This document shows positions 8,253 to 16,395 of a DNA stretch of 38,551 nt, in pieces. Position 1 is the stretch's first letter; each line of letters opens with the position of its first letter. The notes under the pieces are model-generated. The model was given only the letters and a program-made list of their open reading frames with translations, ran no database searches and was not told where the DNA came from. A program made the translations under genes and the position numbers. The DNA comes from a virus. The DNA is taken from IMG/VR virus record IMGVR_UViG_3300020000_000041, positions 1 to 38,551 of that record. One strand, 5' to 3'.

Positions 8253-9826
8253 ATTACATCAGTTATTATATACTGTGAAGTAAGTATTTGACAGGCTACG
8301 GATGCTGCATTTTGCAAGGCGCAACGATTGGATTTTACCGCATCAATTACCCCCGCTTCTAACAAGTCTTCGCATTGATTGGTTTTTGCGTTATACCCAA
8401 TGTTTTCATCTTGAGATATTTGTTCGGCAATCTCTTCCATATTTCCACCCGCATTTTCACATATTTGTTCAGTCGCCTTATGTATTGAATCGTAAATAAC
8501 TGTGCCGCCCTTCGTCTTAAATACTTGATTAGATGCAATTTTCCAAAATGACAACCCAGAGCCAACTATAAAACCTTCCTCTATTCCACACTTAGTTGCC
8601 CTAACCGCATCATCGGCTCTGTCTTTTTTCTCTTTCATTTCAACTTCTGTCATTGCCCCAATGGAAAGTATAGCTACCCCTTCATTTAGTCTTGCTATTC
8701 TTTTTTCAATTTTTTCTTTTTCTTCTTGCCCTTCAGTTTCTGCAAGTAATTTTTTTAATGCGTCAACCGTTTTGTCAAACTCCTTTTCATCTTTTGCCCC
8801 ATCAACTATAATAGTGCTTTCTTTCCCGATTATTACTTTCTTTGCTTGCCCCAACATTTTCAAGGTTACGTTTTCAAGTTTCACTCCTTTGAGTTCATTG
8901 ATGAACGTACCGCCCGTTACCGATGCAATATCTTCCATCACTCTTATTTTCCCTTCTCCCATGAAAGCTAAATTAACAATACAACCTTTCATTGTTTTTT
9001 GTGCTACATTGAATGTAAGTGTTGCTAATGCTTCCCCATCTGAATCCTCGCATATAATAAGTAATGGACGTTTTGTACCGAGTACCTTTTCAAGTATTGG
9101 CATTAGCGGTGCTAATTGTGAAATAGGTCTGTCGTAAATTAAAATGTATGGTTCTTCTAATTCACATTCTTCTTTTGCAGGATTGGTTATGAAATAAGGT
9201 GATGCCCACCCACGATGAAACTTAAACCCATCTGCAATCTTAATACTTGTACCAATTCCTTTTGCTTCTTCAATCGTAACACTCCCCCCTTCGCCAATTT
9301 GCTTATACGCCTCTGCAATCAAATCACCAATTACTGAATCATTGTTGGCACTTATGGTTGCTACTTGTCTTATGCGTTCAATATCTCCATCAATGGGTAT
9401 TGCCATTTTCTTTAATTCTCCAACTACATATTCAACCGCTTTTTCAATCTCTGCTTTTAACTCATGCGGATTTGCGCCTTCTTTTATTAATTTCAACCCT
9501 TCGGTAACTATTGCTTGTGTAAATAAGCAACAAGTAGTGGTTGCATCTCCCGCATCATTCATCGTCTTTTGCGCTGCTTCCTGAATGAATAACACTCCCG
9601 CTTGCACTAATGGGTCTGTTGAGTTAATGCTTTGCGATACCCGCCACCCATCTTTGGTTACAAGGATTGGATAGTTTTTTGTTCCGTAGTCTTCAATATA
9701 GCTTTGTGCAATTATGACTGTTCTACCTCTCGCACCAAGCGTACTTTTTACAGGATTAGCTACTAAATCCACGCCTTGAAGCAACTTATCTAATGCGGAT
9801 TCACCGCTACTTACTTGTTTGTTCAT
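8249..9826 (-). CDS. groEL: chaperonin GroEL (Cpn60), phage-encoded
   Basis: This 525-aa protein is a full group I chaperonin subunit that folds proteins in an ATP-driven double ring. Visible signatures are STLGARGRTVII (residues 28-39), TKDG with the conserved Asp59, the nucleotide-binding loop GDATTT (93-98; cellular GroEL has GDGTTT), the apical segment GWASPYFITNP and ISQLAPLMPILE, EVEMKEKKDRADDAVRATK with the catalytic Asp at about 406, and GFIVGSGLS (cellular GVVAGGGVA). The C-terminus stops at YIITDVI, so the usual flexible GGM tail of about 20 residues is missing. It lies between the glycan genes and groES. A role in capsid-protein folding is likely but not shown. Because the substitutions lie around the nucleotide site, altered ATPase behaviour is possible. 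Confidence 0.96.
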   Translation of the reverse strand: MNKQVSSGESALDKLLQGVDLVANPVKSTLGARGRTVIIAQSYIEDYGTKNYPILVTKDGWRVSQSINSTDPLVQAGVLFIQEAAQKTMNDAGDATTTCCLFTQAIVTEGLKLIKEGANPHELKAEIEKAVEYVVGELKKMAIPIDGDIERIRQVATISANNDSVIGDLIAEAYKQIGEGGSVTIEEAKGIGTSIKIADGFKFHRGWASPYFITNPAKEECELEEPYILIYDRPISQLAPLMPILEKVLGTKRPLLIICEDSDGEALATLTFNVAQKTMKGCIVNLAFMGEGKIRVMEDIASVTGGTFINELKGVKLENVTLKMLGQAKKVIIGKESTIIVDGAKDEKEFDKTVDALKKLLAETEGQEEKEKIEKRIARLNEGVAILSIGAMTEVEMKEKKDRADDAVRATKCGIEEGFIVGSGLSFWKIASNQVFKTKGGTVIYDSIHKATEQICENAGGNMEEIAEQISQDENIGYNAKTNQCEDLLEAGVIDAVKSNRCALQNAASVACQILTSQYIITDVI

Positions 9827-9835
9827 ATATTTATT

Positions 9836-10579
9836 TTATGGTCTTGTTGATGCCCATTTTGTTATGAATTTAGGTAGTGGTTTATTTATGGGAGACAATT
9901 CGCTATCACTAAACCAAGCATCCCATTTGAAAACATCCATATCGTTCATCTTAGGGTCAAATTCAGGTAACCGAAAGACATTGATTTGCATATTTTTTAT
10001 CTTATTAATCATCACCTCTTTTCTTCTAACAAAACCCATGTGGAAAATTTCAATCTGTTTTAAAAAATAATCACTTGCATTTGCTTGAATTGATTCCCCA
10101 TCACCAACAGACTTATAATTTGTTTTCGCAAGCCGGATAACCTGTGTGCTACACGGTTGCCTGTTTTCGGGGACATTAATATAACTATTACAATCCCTCC
10201 ATAGGTTTATTCTGGTGCAATAAAATGCCTCCCTGTCAGTTGCAATAGCCTCACGAATATACCCAAAGCTATGTTCAGAAACTATTTCATCCCCCTGCAA
10301 TAAAAAATAATAATCCGTACCAAGAAAGGATAGTGCCAAGTTCTGAAAGTATGCCAATTTTTCACGCCCCTGTTGTTTCTCCCATTCTTCTTTATCTAAG
10401 CATATAACCGTTGTCTTTGTGTCTTCGTACTGCTGAACGGTTTTGTCAGTCGTATCATCACTTCCTGCATCAAGTATTACAACTTGGTCACACATTTCTC
10501 TTAGGCATTCAATACTCTCCCGAAAGCAATAATCGAATTGCCAGCCATTGCGAATAAATATGATGCCGCCTAATGTCAT
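9836..10579 (-). CDS. family-2-like glycosyltransferase
   Basis: This 247-aa protein has a GT-A nucleotide-sugar fold at its N-terminus: IIFIRNGWQFDYCFRESIEC, then VVILDAGSDDTTDKTV (residues 33-48), the hallmark 'D-x-x-S-x-D-x-T' of GT2 enzymes, and YYFLLQGDEIVSE (90-102) in the DxD metal-site position, with GDE in place of DxD. This type resembles lipopolysaccharide core glycosyltransferases. It should transfer a sugar from a nucleotide donor in the cytoplasm; acceptor unknown. It ends ten bases before groEL and overlaps the 74-aa gene by ATGA, so it is the last glycan gene of the operon. Confidence 0.75.
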   Translation of the reverse strand: MTLGGIIFIRNGWQFDYCFRESIECLREMCDQVVILDAGSDDTTDKTVQQYEDTKTTVICLDKEEWEKQQGREKLAYFQNLALSFLGTDYYFLLQGDEIVSEHSFGYIREAIATDREAFYCTRINLWRDCNSYINVPENRQPCSTQVIRLAKTNYKSVGDGESIQANASDYFLKQIEIFHMGFVRRKEVMINKIKNMQINVFRLPEFDPKMNDMDVFKWDAWFSDSELSPINKPLPKFITKWASTRP

Positions 10580-10800
10580 AATTTATTTCCAAGTATTTCA
10601 GAAACCAATAAAAAATTACTATCACCATATTTCTCTACCATCTTAGTGTAATAATCAGGTATAAGAAAATTCAAATCATTAATTATACTACTATTAAATG
10701 ACGTTATGTTTTTAGTGGCAAGTTTTTGCGAAATATCTAAAACGATATTAGGCGCTACTATTGCGGCTACCAATGATTTAAAAAAACTTCCTCTTGTCAT
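10576..10800 (-). CDS. 74-aa protein with a capsid N-arm-like C-terminal half
   Basis: The first 30 residues are basic then hydrophobic (MTRGSFFKSLVAAIVAPNIV), resembling a signal or membrane-associating helix without a clear cleavage site. Residues 41-71 align without gaps to residues 29-59 of the capsid protein at 1-1096: 16 of 31 positions are identical by my count and most others are conservative (NDLNFLIP/NELNFVIP, EKYGDSN/AKYGNSS, SEILG/SEMLG). The gene is joined by ATGA overlaps to glycosyltransferase genes on both sides, so it is translated as part of that operon. The function is unknown. It could be a truncated capsid duplicate, a decoy or assembly modulator, or a protein sharing a partner with the capsid arm. 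Confidence 0.7.
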   Translation of the reverse strand: MTRGSFFKSLVAAIVAPNIVLDISQKLATKNITSFNSSIINDLNFLIPDYYTKMVEKYGDSNFLLVSEILGNKL

Positions 10801-11531
10801 ATAAACTTTCCTTTTAAGTCAATATCCTGATAAAACAATAATCGTTCTTTTACATAATCCCTTCTTTGCATTACTTCCGAATATCTATCTCCGTGGTTTT
10901 TTAAATTCCATGATACCTTGCCAATATGGTCTGCTACTTCATACCTCATACTTATTAAGTCATGGTCTTGGTGTCCTGCTCCTCTTTTGAGATTAAAGTT
11001 TGTGAACCCAAGATTTTTCATTTGCTCCCATTGCCAACTACCGACATCGTAACTCCAATCTTCTACTGACGGGTCACGAAAATATCTAATGCCGCCCCTT
11101 CTCATTTCATTCAAGTCAAACATCCAAAACCACGGACTTATTCTATCTTTTACTTTGTCGTTATTTATATAATTGCCATCAATCAATTCCCCTACACTAA
11201 TACAACTTCCTTTCATCTCATCTAAGTAACCATATACATTTGCCTTGTACTCCACATCCGTATCGTTCAGTATTATTTTATTTGTTTTTATATCATTGTA
11301 AATAATATTCAAAGCGTTTTCATGCCCCACATTTGAATAGCCATCGAAGAAAGGTATTTCATTTTCATTTAACCATTGTTTACTTCCGTCTGTACTCCCA
11401 TTATCATATAACATTAATCGCAAAGGAACACCATCATAGTGATGCCTAATGTAACTGCTAAGTAAAAGTTTAACACAATCTAATTGATTCCAATTAACCG
11501 CTACAAGCGTTATATCAGTATAGTTGCCCAT
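10797..11531 (-). CDS. family-2 glycosyltransferase
   Basis: From the ATG at 11531 this is a 244-aa protein. An upstream in-frame TTG at 11555 would give 252 aa but with a larger overlap of the previous gene, so the ATG is preferred. The GT2 signatures are ITLVAVNWNQLDCVKLLLSS at the N-terminus, LMLYDNGSTDGS (the D-x-x-S-x-D-x-S motif) and ILNDTDVEY, the DxD-type metal site. The C-terminal half (RRGGIRYFRDPSVEDW, GAGHQDHD) is likely to bind acceptor. It sits inside the glycan operon, overlapping both neighbours. The acceptor is unknown. Confidence 0.8.
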   Translation of the reverse strand: MGNYTDITLVAVNWNQLDCVKLLLSSYIRHHYDGVPLRLMLYDNGSTDGSKQWLNENEIPFFDGYSNVGHENALNIIYNDIKTNKIILNDTDVEYKANVYGYLDEMKGSCISVGELIDGNYINNDKVKDRISPWFWMFDLNEMRRGGIRYFRDPSVEDWSYDVGSWQWEQMKNLGFTNFNLKRGAGHQDHDLISMRYEVADHIGKVSWNLKNHGDRYSEVMQRRDYVKERLLFYQDIDLKGKFI

Positions 11532-12300
11532 CGTTATATTTTCGTTTATTGTCAAAAGCTAAATCAAGCTGTTCTTTATACTTATAAAATACACCCTTTT
11601 CATTATCATATTGTATAACAGACCATGATGTTCTATCATCTAATGAGCCTGCCGTCAGAAAGCAATTACATGGATATATTTTTGTTTCATACTTTTTATG
11701 TATAAATATATTCCTACAATATCTCTCTGTGTTCAAGTGGTTTTTATCTAATCCCAAGTGGTCGTGTTCTGCTGACATAAATGAATACGGCTCATTAACA
11801 CAATCGCTAAATGAAAGACAATATTCAACCACTATTTGAGATGGTATAACAAGCATATTCATATTTATACCACCATGTTCGCTGCCTTCCTGAACATGAA
11901 TAGCGTTCTCCCAAAAGTCTTTTTTTATAGGGAATAATACATTCGTATCAGACCTCATAAATATAAAGTAATCATACTCTGCTGAAAACATTTTTAATAC
12001 TTGTGCCATCTTCCACATATTCACATAGAAATGCTCCCCTCCCGGATACCTCCAATTACCACCATACGGGAACTCTCTTATTTTTGGCATATATAAAAGC
12101 GGGTCTGGTCTTTCATATATTTCTTTGCACACGACCTTTCTATCAAATAACTTTAATCTTTCGGCATCATCTTCAAATGTTTTCTGAGTGCAAATGAATA
12201 TATCAGCATCAAGAACATCAACCAAGTTGCTATAAATATTGGCTACTGTTTCTTTTACCGCCCTTAATTCATTAAATATGCAGATGCCGTACCTTTTCAT
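11515..12300 (-). CDS. glycosyltransferase-like protein of unclassified family
   Basis: The ATG at 12300 overlaps the stop of the upstream methyltransferase as ATGA, giving 261 aa; the longer frame from 12342 would overlap it by 46 bases. The protein starts MKRYGICIFNELRAVKETV and continues with VLDADIFICTQKTFEDD, YDYFIFMRSDTNVLFP (a D-x-N in a DxD-like position) and a His/Asp-rich stretch AEHDHLGLDKNHLNTE. This layout, a Rossmann-like start, an aspartate pair after a hydrophobic strand and an acidic/His pocket, resembles nucleotide-sugar transferases found in viral and capsule clusters. Family membership is not certain. It is surrounded by glycan genes, which supports the call. Confidence 0.55.
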   Translation of the reverse strand: MKRYGICIFNELRAVKETVANIYSNLVDVLDADIFICTQKTFEDDAERLKLFDRKVVCKEIYERPDPLLYMPKIREFPYGGNWRYPGGEHFYVNMWKMAQVLKMFSAEYDYFIFMRSDTNVLFPIKKDFWENAIHVQEGSEHGGINMNMLVIPSQIVVEYCLSFSDCVNEPYSFMSAEHDHLGLDKNHLNTERYCRNIFIHKKYETKIYPCNCFLTAGSLDDRTSWSVIQYDNEKGVFYKYKEQLDLAFDNKRKYNDGQLY

Positions 12301-12932
12301 ACCTTTTTTATTATAAATAACCCGCATGATGAAAATACCCATTCAATATTCAAATCCCAATAGCTACCGCCGAATTTTTTAACCGCTTCTTTTTTATTAG
12401 CGCAAATTTGGTCGTTTGGTATATTGCCACTCATGTTCACATTTTCTATTAGTCGTTTAAAATAATCAATAGAACTCGCTCCTTTATTCCATCTACCATC
12501 ATAGTCGCAAAGGGCATCTTCATAGCAATAAAAGCCACCAGACTTTAAATACTTAAATAATATTTCAAATGTCAAAATTGAATCCATACTCATGTGTGAA
12601 CCATCTTCGATGATAATATCGAAATATTGAGGGTGCTGCTCTCCAAACATAATCAAGTCTGCCTTATTTGAATGGTCAACAACGTGAGTTTTAATCCCAA
12701 CTTCGTGAAGATATTCATACCCCTCTACAATGTCAATGCCATGAATTTCTGAATGGGGGAAATATTCATGCCATGTCAGCAATGACGCTCCTTTATCTAC
12801 CCCAATTTCAAGCAAGTTAATTGGCTTATATCTTATAGCATCAAAGAACATCTCATAATAACAAAGATAATTATGTCCTTTTGAAGACTTATCCGTCCCT
12901 TTATTTAATCCTATTAAATCAAGGTTTCTCAT
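12297..12932 (-). CDS. class I SAM-dependent methyltransferase (macrocin O-methyltransferase type)
   Basis: This 211-aa protein begins with NKGTDKSSKGHNYLCYYEMFF, a signature of sugar O-methyltransferases of the demethylmacrocin/rhamnosyl type and of cephalosporin-hydroxylase-like enzymes. The SAM-binding motif I is INLLEIGVDKGASLLTW, motif II HGIDIVEG, and the post-motif FDIIIEDGSHMSMDS carries an acidic D-G-S-H metal-site-like segment. It would methylate a hydroxyl, plausibly on a glycan, using SAM. It overlaps the neighbouring methyltransferase by 14 bases and the downstream transferase by ATGA. Substrate unknown. Confidence 0.75.
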   Translation of the reverse strand: MRNLDLIGLNKGTDKSSKGHNYLCYYEMFFDAIRYKPINLLEIGVDKGASLLTWHEYFPHSEIHGIDIVEGYEYLHEVGIKTHVVDHSNKADLIMFGEQHPQYFDIIIEDGSHMSMDSILTFEILFKYLKSGGFYCYEDALCDYDGRWNKGASSIDYFKRLIENVNMSGNIPNDQICANKKEAVKKFGGSYWDLNIEWVFSSCGLFIIKKV

Positions 12933-13470
12933 ATATCCATACGTTTTTATCTGTGGTAATATTATTTATTCCAAGCGTATCATTTACTGCATTGTAAACT
13001 TGGTTATCCCCGTCCATTACTGAAGCGTAATCATGCCCTGCTAATATCCCACCGCTTTTTATTTTGGGGAGAAACGCTTTTATTTCTTTTGTGACATAAG
13101 GATATGTGTGGTTGCCATCGCTAAAGCAAAACTTAATACTATTGTCTTCATAAAGTTTTGCAGCTTCTAATGAATCCATGTTAATCACATTAATAATGTG
13201 CTTAACGGGTTCTATGTTTTTTAAAAACTCTTCCCTTGTGTCACCCAATGACCAATTATCAATGCAATCAAACTTTATATCTTTCCCTGAATTTATTATT
13301 TCTACCGCCATAAAGCAAGCACTACGACCTTTCCAAGCCCCTATCTCAACAAACCTATCGCCATCTTTAGCTTCCATAACAGCCCTTAAATAAATATTCC
13401 AATAATCAAACCATTCTTCTTCCCCTATGTCAAAATAAAAGTGTTCTATCTTATGTGATTCGTCGTTCAT
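12919..13470 (-). CDS. class I SAM-dependent methyltransferase (Methyltransf_24 type)
   Basis: This 183-aa protein shows DRFVEIGAWKGRSACFMA (SAM motif I), FDCIDNWSLGD (motif II acidic end), IKFCFSDGNHTYPYVTKEI and LPKIKSGGILAGHDYAS. The D-G-x-H and H-D-Y phrases are typical of the Methyltransf_24 group, which often modifies sugars or small molecules. It overlaps the upstream GT17-like gene by four bases and the next methyltransferase by 14. Two adjacent but unlike methyltransferases suggest that the finished glycan carries at least one methyl group; that is inference. Confidence 0.75.
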   Translation of the reverse strand: MNDESHKIEHFYFDIGEEEWFDYWNIYLRAVMEAKDGDRFVEIGAWKGRSACFMAVEIINSGKDIKFDCIDNWSLGDTREEFLKNIEPVKHIINVINMDSLEAAKLYEDNSIKFCFSDGNHTYPYVTKEIKAFLPKIKSGGILAGHDYASVMDGDNQVYNAVNDTLGINNITTDKNVWIYEKP

Positions 13471-14219
13471 ATTCCCTTTATTAAATGCTTAAATTCTGAT
13501 TTGTGCGATTGCAAGTAGGACGGAAAAGTTTCATCTATCTCTACAAATCTCCAATAATCATTCCCCCAAAGGCTCTGTCCTGTTTCAACCCTCCTTTTTA
13601 AACTTTCCATTAATGGTGCGGTAACGGTTTCTGTATGGGCATAAGCATAAAATTTTTCTACTACTTTCTCATACCCTCCTAAGAAACTGATATGCCACCC
13701 TGCATCACACATTACCGTTTCAAACCCGCTATTCCTAACTATGCTTGGTGTTGTATTTTTAAGCATTTCAAATGTTAGCAATCTGCCAACTTCCCATTGC
13801 TGATAGCCTTCTATACAGTTGATATAAAAACTATGCTTGTCCATTTTCACGCCAACGATTCCCATTTCTGGTTTATACAATTTTACCGATGACGGTCTTG
13901 GTATTTCATCCAAATCAAATATTCCCACCATGTCGTCACCATTCGCATCATAAAGTCCAAGTAAACTACAATCCCTTTGATGTTTTTCATTCGACCAAGC
14001 ATCTCCGTTATTTGGCATATCGTAAACAACTATATGGCGAATATTAAAGTTTTTGAATCGTTCTTTATTCTGCTCAAAGTATAATGGCTTTGGGTCGCCC
14101 GTATGTGTATAAGTAGATTCTACCAATACATGAATAGGATTTAATTCTTTCAACTCGTTTACCCGAAGCCATAAAAGGTCAATTTCATTGAAAAAACTAA
14201 ATGTATCAAAATATCTCAT
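13467..14219 (-). CDS. GT17-like glycosyltransferase (first of two)
   Basis: This 250-aa protein resembles family GT17 (beta-1,4-N-acetylglucosaminyltransferase type): MRYFDTFSFFNEIDLLWLRVNEL, IHVLVESTYTHTGDPKPLYFEQN, then MVGIFDLDEIPRPSS, where D-L-D-E is the metal/donor site, and a conserved AGWHISFLGG near residue 173. GT17 in bacteria and large viruses adds GlcNAc or related sugars. It is a paralogue of the next upstream gene and shares the same motif order. The ATGA overlap on both sides places it inside the operon. The sugar and acceptor are unknown. Confidence 0.8.
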   Translation of the reverse strand: MRYFDTFSFFNEIDLLWLRVNELKELNPIHVLVESTYTHTGDPKPLYFEQNKERFKNFNIRHIVVYDMPNNGDAWSNEKHQRDCSLLGLYDANGDDMVGIFDLDEIPRPSSVKLYKPEMGIVGVKMDKHSFYINCIEGYQQWEVGRLLTFEMLKNTTPSIVRNSGFETVMCDAGWHISFLGGYEKVVEKFYAYAHTETVTAPLMESLKRRVETGQSLWGNDYWRFVEIDETFPSYLQSHKSEFKHLIKGI

Positions 14220-14950
14220 GGCAGTATTAACGATTTAAACTTTTCTTGGTTTTTGTAAAGGTATTCAGGGTGCGATAAATTAATTTTAATCTTCATGAAT
14301 GTCTCATCATTCCATACGTTTTCTTTTTTCTCTACCCGTTCAATATTTTCAGGAGTGTCTAACTCTGTATGGAAGAACGAATGAAGTTTTCTAATAGGGT
14401 CTTCGCACCATGACCAATGCCACCCTGCATGATGAATTGAAAAATCATAGCCACTATTTCTTACCTTATCAACTTCTTTGTTTTTTAAATAATCCCAACT
14501 CATAATCCTTGCTCTGTCCCATGATTGGTCGCTTTCAATGTTATTAAGATAGTACGCATACTTGTCTTGTATCAATGCAGCGAATTGTATATGATGCTTG
14601 AATAGCTTTACTTGTCTTGCTCTTGGAACTTCATCAACATCTGAAATTATTATTGTGTCATGCGGTTGCGGTTCTAAAAACTCCAATGCTCTTTTTAATT
14701 GATTGCGGTGAAACCCTTCTCTTTCTCTTGGCGTACCATCGGGTAAATTATCAACCACATAGTACATTATGTTGAAGTTCTTAAATTCATCTTTGTGTTG
14801 TTCAAAATATAGCGGTTTGTCTTTTCCTGTATGAGTTTTATTCGCCTCCACAATAACCGTATGAACCCAATCATCACACAGACAAGTTTCATTAAGCCTA
14901 ATGTCAAGCAAATTTTTCTCTCCATTATAAAGTATGCAATCGTAAATCAA
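14216..14950 (-). CDS. GT17-like glycosyltransferase (second of two)
   Basis: This 244-aa paralogue of the gene at 13467-14219 keeps the motif order: LLDIRLNET, TVIVEANKTHTGKDKPLYFEQ, IIISDVDEVPRARQV (D-V-D-E) and HHAGWHWSW. The start is TTG at 14950, overlapping the upstream stop as TTGA. It is chosen because the protein then aligns from its first residues with the paralogue, and no ATG lies nearby. The tandem pair probably came from duplication followed by divergence, giving two related linkages. A TTG start is unusual among its neighbours and could lower its translation. Confidence 0.78.
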   Translation of the reverse strand: MIYDCILYNGEKNLLDIRLNETCLCDDWVHTVIVEANKTHTGKDKPLYFEQHKDEFKNFNIMYYVVDNLPDGTPREREGFHRNQLKRALEFLEPQPHDTIIISDVDEVPRARQVKLFKHHIQFAALIQDKYAYYLNNIESDQSWDRARIMSWDYLKNKEVDKVRNSGYDFSIHHAGWHWSWCEDPIRKLHSFFHTELDTPENIERVEKKENVWNDETFMKIKINLSHPEYLYKNQEKFKSLILP

Positions 14951-16395
14951 AGTTCTTTTTCCTCCATGAATGTTTTTATTTTACCCATTACAATATTATG
15001 ATTGTATTGAGTGCATGGAGGGTTATCGTTATCTATGTAGCAATCCGTCCCCGTTACACTTCCTATTTTTTCTGCCCAACAAAAGGGTTTATCACACACC
15101 TTCTCATCATGCCTATGAATTAAAAGCATATTACTTGTATCTGGATAAATGTGCGATGGATTTACAGAGCCAAAGAAAACGATAGCTGGGATATTTACAC
15201 CCGCAGCCATGTTCGCTACTGAACTATCTATGCCAATCATAAATGATGCTCCCGCTACAACATATAACATTAGTTGCGTTGTTTGCGTTGTCATTTCCAA
15301 TGCACCTTCTATTGGCTCATTCTCTGTTATACCGAGTTGAATGACATCATACCCTTCGCTTTTTATGTATGCTACTATTTCTTCCCAATTTATTCCATGT
15401 ATATTTCTTTGCTCTTGGTCACGCTTTGATACATGGAGAACACAATACTTTTTAAATAGCCTGTTGTACTCGTTGATGGGGAATTTTAGTTTTGGATTTT
15501 TTATTTCACCATCTTCTATGCCCGCAGTTTTATAATATGATATTAAATGATTTTGTCTTATTGGGTCGTTCTCATAGCTGCCATTCAAATCAATTACTCT
15601 TGCTTTATCTAATACCCTTCCATCAACTTGGCTTATATGTTTTATTGGATAGAAGTGCATCCCTAAAAACATACACAAGTGAACGGGCATATCAATTATC
15701 ACATTATGTCCTGTGTTATGCAGATATTCCAATAACGGCTCTGCCGCAATTATATCCCCTAATGCACCATCTCTTTTTACGATTACTGGTTCTCTGAATG
15801 GCTTGTGGAAATTTCCGTGGAAGCCAAAAGTTGATTGCGTCGGCTCTCTAAGTTCGTAGCTGAACTTATCAGCAATTTCTTCGGGCGCAAATTTAATCCC
15901 ATATTTTTCTTCAAGATATGGCCTGTATAACCTACATATTGTTACATCTTCAGCAGAATGATTAGACTTAATAAAATCATCCGTACCAAGTATGTACTGT
16001 AACTTTTTTGAGCGCAGCGAAAACCCGCCATTGCCTACGTTGTACCCGTCTGTCTCTAACCAACTCGCCCCTATGTAATCGTAGTTTAAAAATTCATCAT
16101 CCCAACTTTCTCCTGAAAGTACGAATCCGTCGTGTTGAATCAGAAGAACAAAATCGGTATCTACATATTTGTATAGCTGTTTTATCACAAACTCACTATA
16201 CATTTTTTTATCAGAAATTTTATCAATCTTAACTATCTCAAATGGAAAATTTGGATTATACGCTTTAATATCCGTTAAGAATTTTGATGCACCAAAATCT
16301 ACTTGGTACATAGATTTTCTTATCGCAGTAAGGGCTTCTCCGTAAAAACTGCAATCCACGCAGACGAGAGATACGTTGTCTAATTTTGGTTTCAT
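14947..16395 (-). CDS. two-domain glycosyltransferase: DUF5672-like plus GT9 (heptosyltransferase-like)
   Basis: This 482-aa protein joins two domains. Residues 1-205 resemble DUF5672: SLVCVDCSFYGEALTAIRKS, FVLLIQHDGFVLSGESWDDE, YDYIGASW, VGNGGFSLRSKKL and AEDVTICRLYRPYLEEKYGI, a GT-A-like pattern with an HDG metal-site motif. Residues 210-482 resemble GT9 of the heptosyltransferase superfamily: VKRDGALGDIIAAEPLLEYL (GDxI-type donor motif), YCVLHVSKRDQEQRNI, and VVAGASFMIGIDSSVANMAAGVNIPAIVFFGSVNP, the typical GT9 C-terminal donor-binding segment. A Cys-rich tail (CDKPFCW, DCYIDNDNPPCTQ) follows, as in many GT9 homologues. One polypeptide may carry out two sugar transfers. Confidence 0.82.
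   Translation of the reverse strand: MKPKLDNVSLVCVDCSFYGEALTAIRKSMYQVDFGASKFLTDIKAYNPNFPFEIVKIDKISDKKMYSEFVIKQLYKYVDTDFVLLIQHDGFVLSGESWDDEFLNYDYIGASWLETDGYNVGNGGFSLRSKKLQYILGTDDFIKSNHSAEDVTICRLYRPYLEEKYGIKFAPEEIADKFSYELREPTQSTFGFHGNFHKPFREPVIVKRDGALGDIIAAEPLLEYLHNTGHNVIIDMPVHLCMFLGMHFYPIKHISQVDGRVLDKARVIDLNGSYENDPIRQNHLISYYKTAGIEDGEIKNPKLKFPINEYNRLFKKYCVLHVSKRDQEQRNIHGINWEEIVAYIKSEGYDVIQLGITENEPIEGALEMTTQTTQLMLYVVAGASFMIGIDSSVANMAAGVNIPAIVFFGSVNPSHIYPDTSNMLLIHRHDEKVCDKPFCWAEKIGSVTGTDCYIDNDNPPCTQYNHNIVMGKIKTFMEEKEL

Noticed and set aside
8359-9584. Several open frames on both strands inside groEL
   Set aside because: GroEL is unambiguous over the whole interval; the others are Ser/Phe-rich shadow frames.
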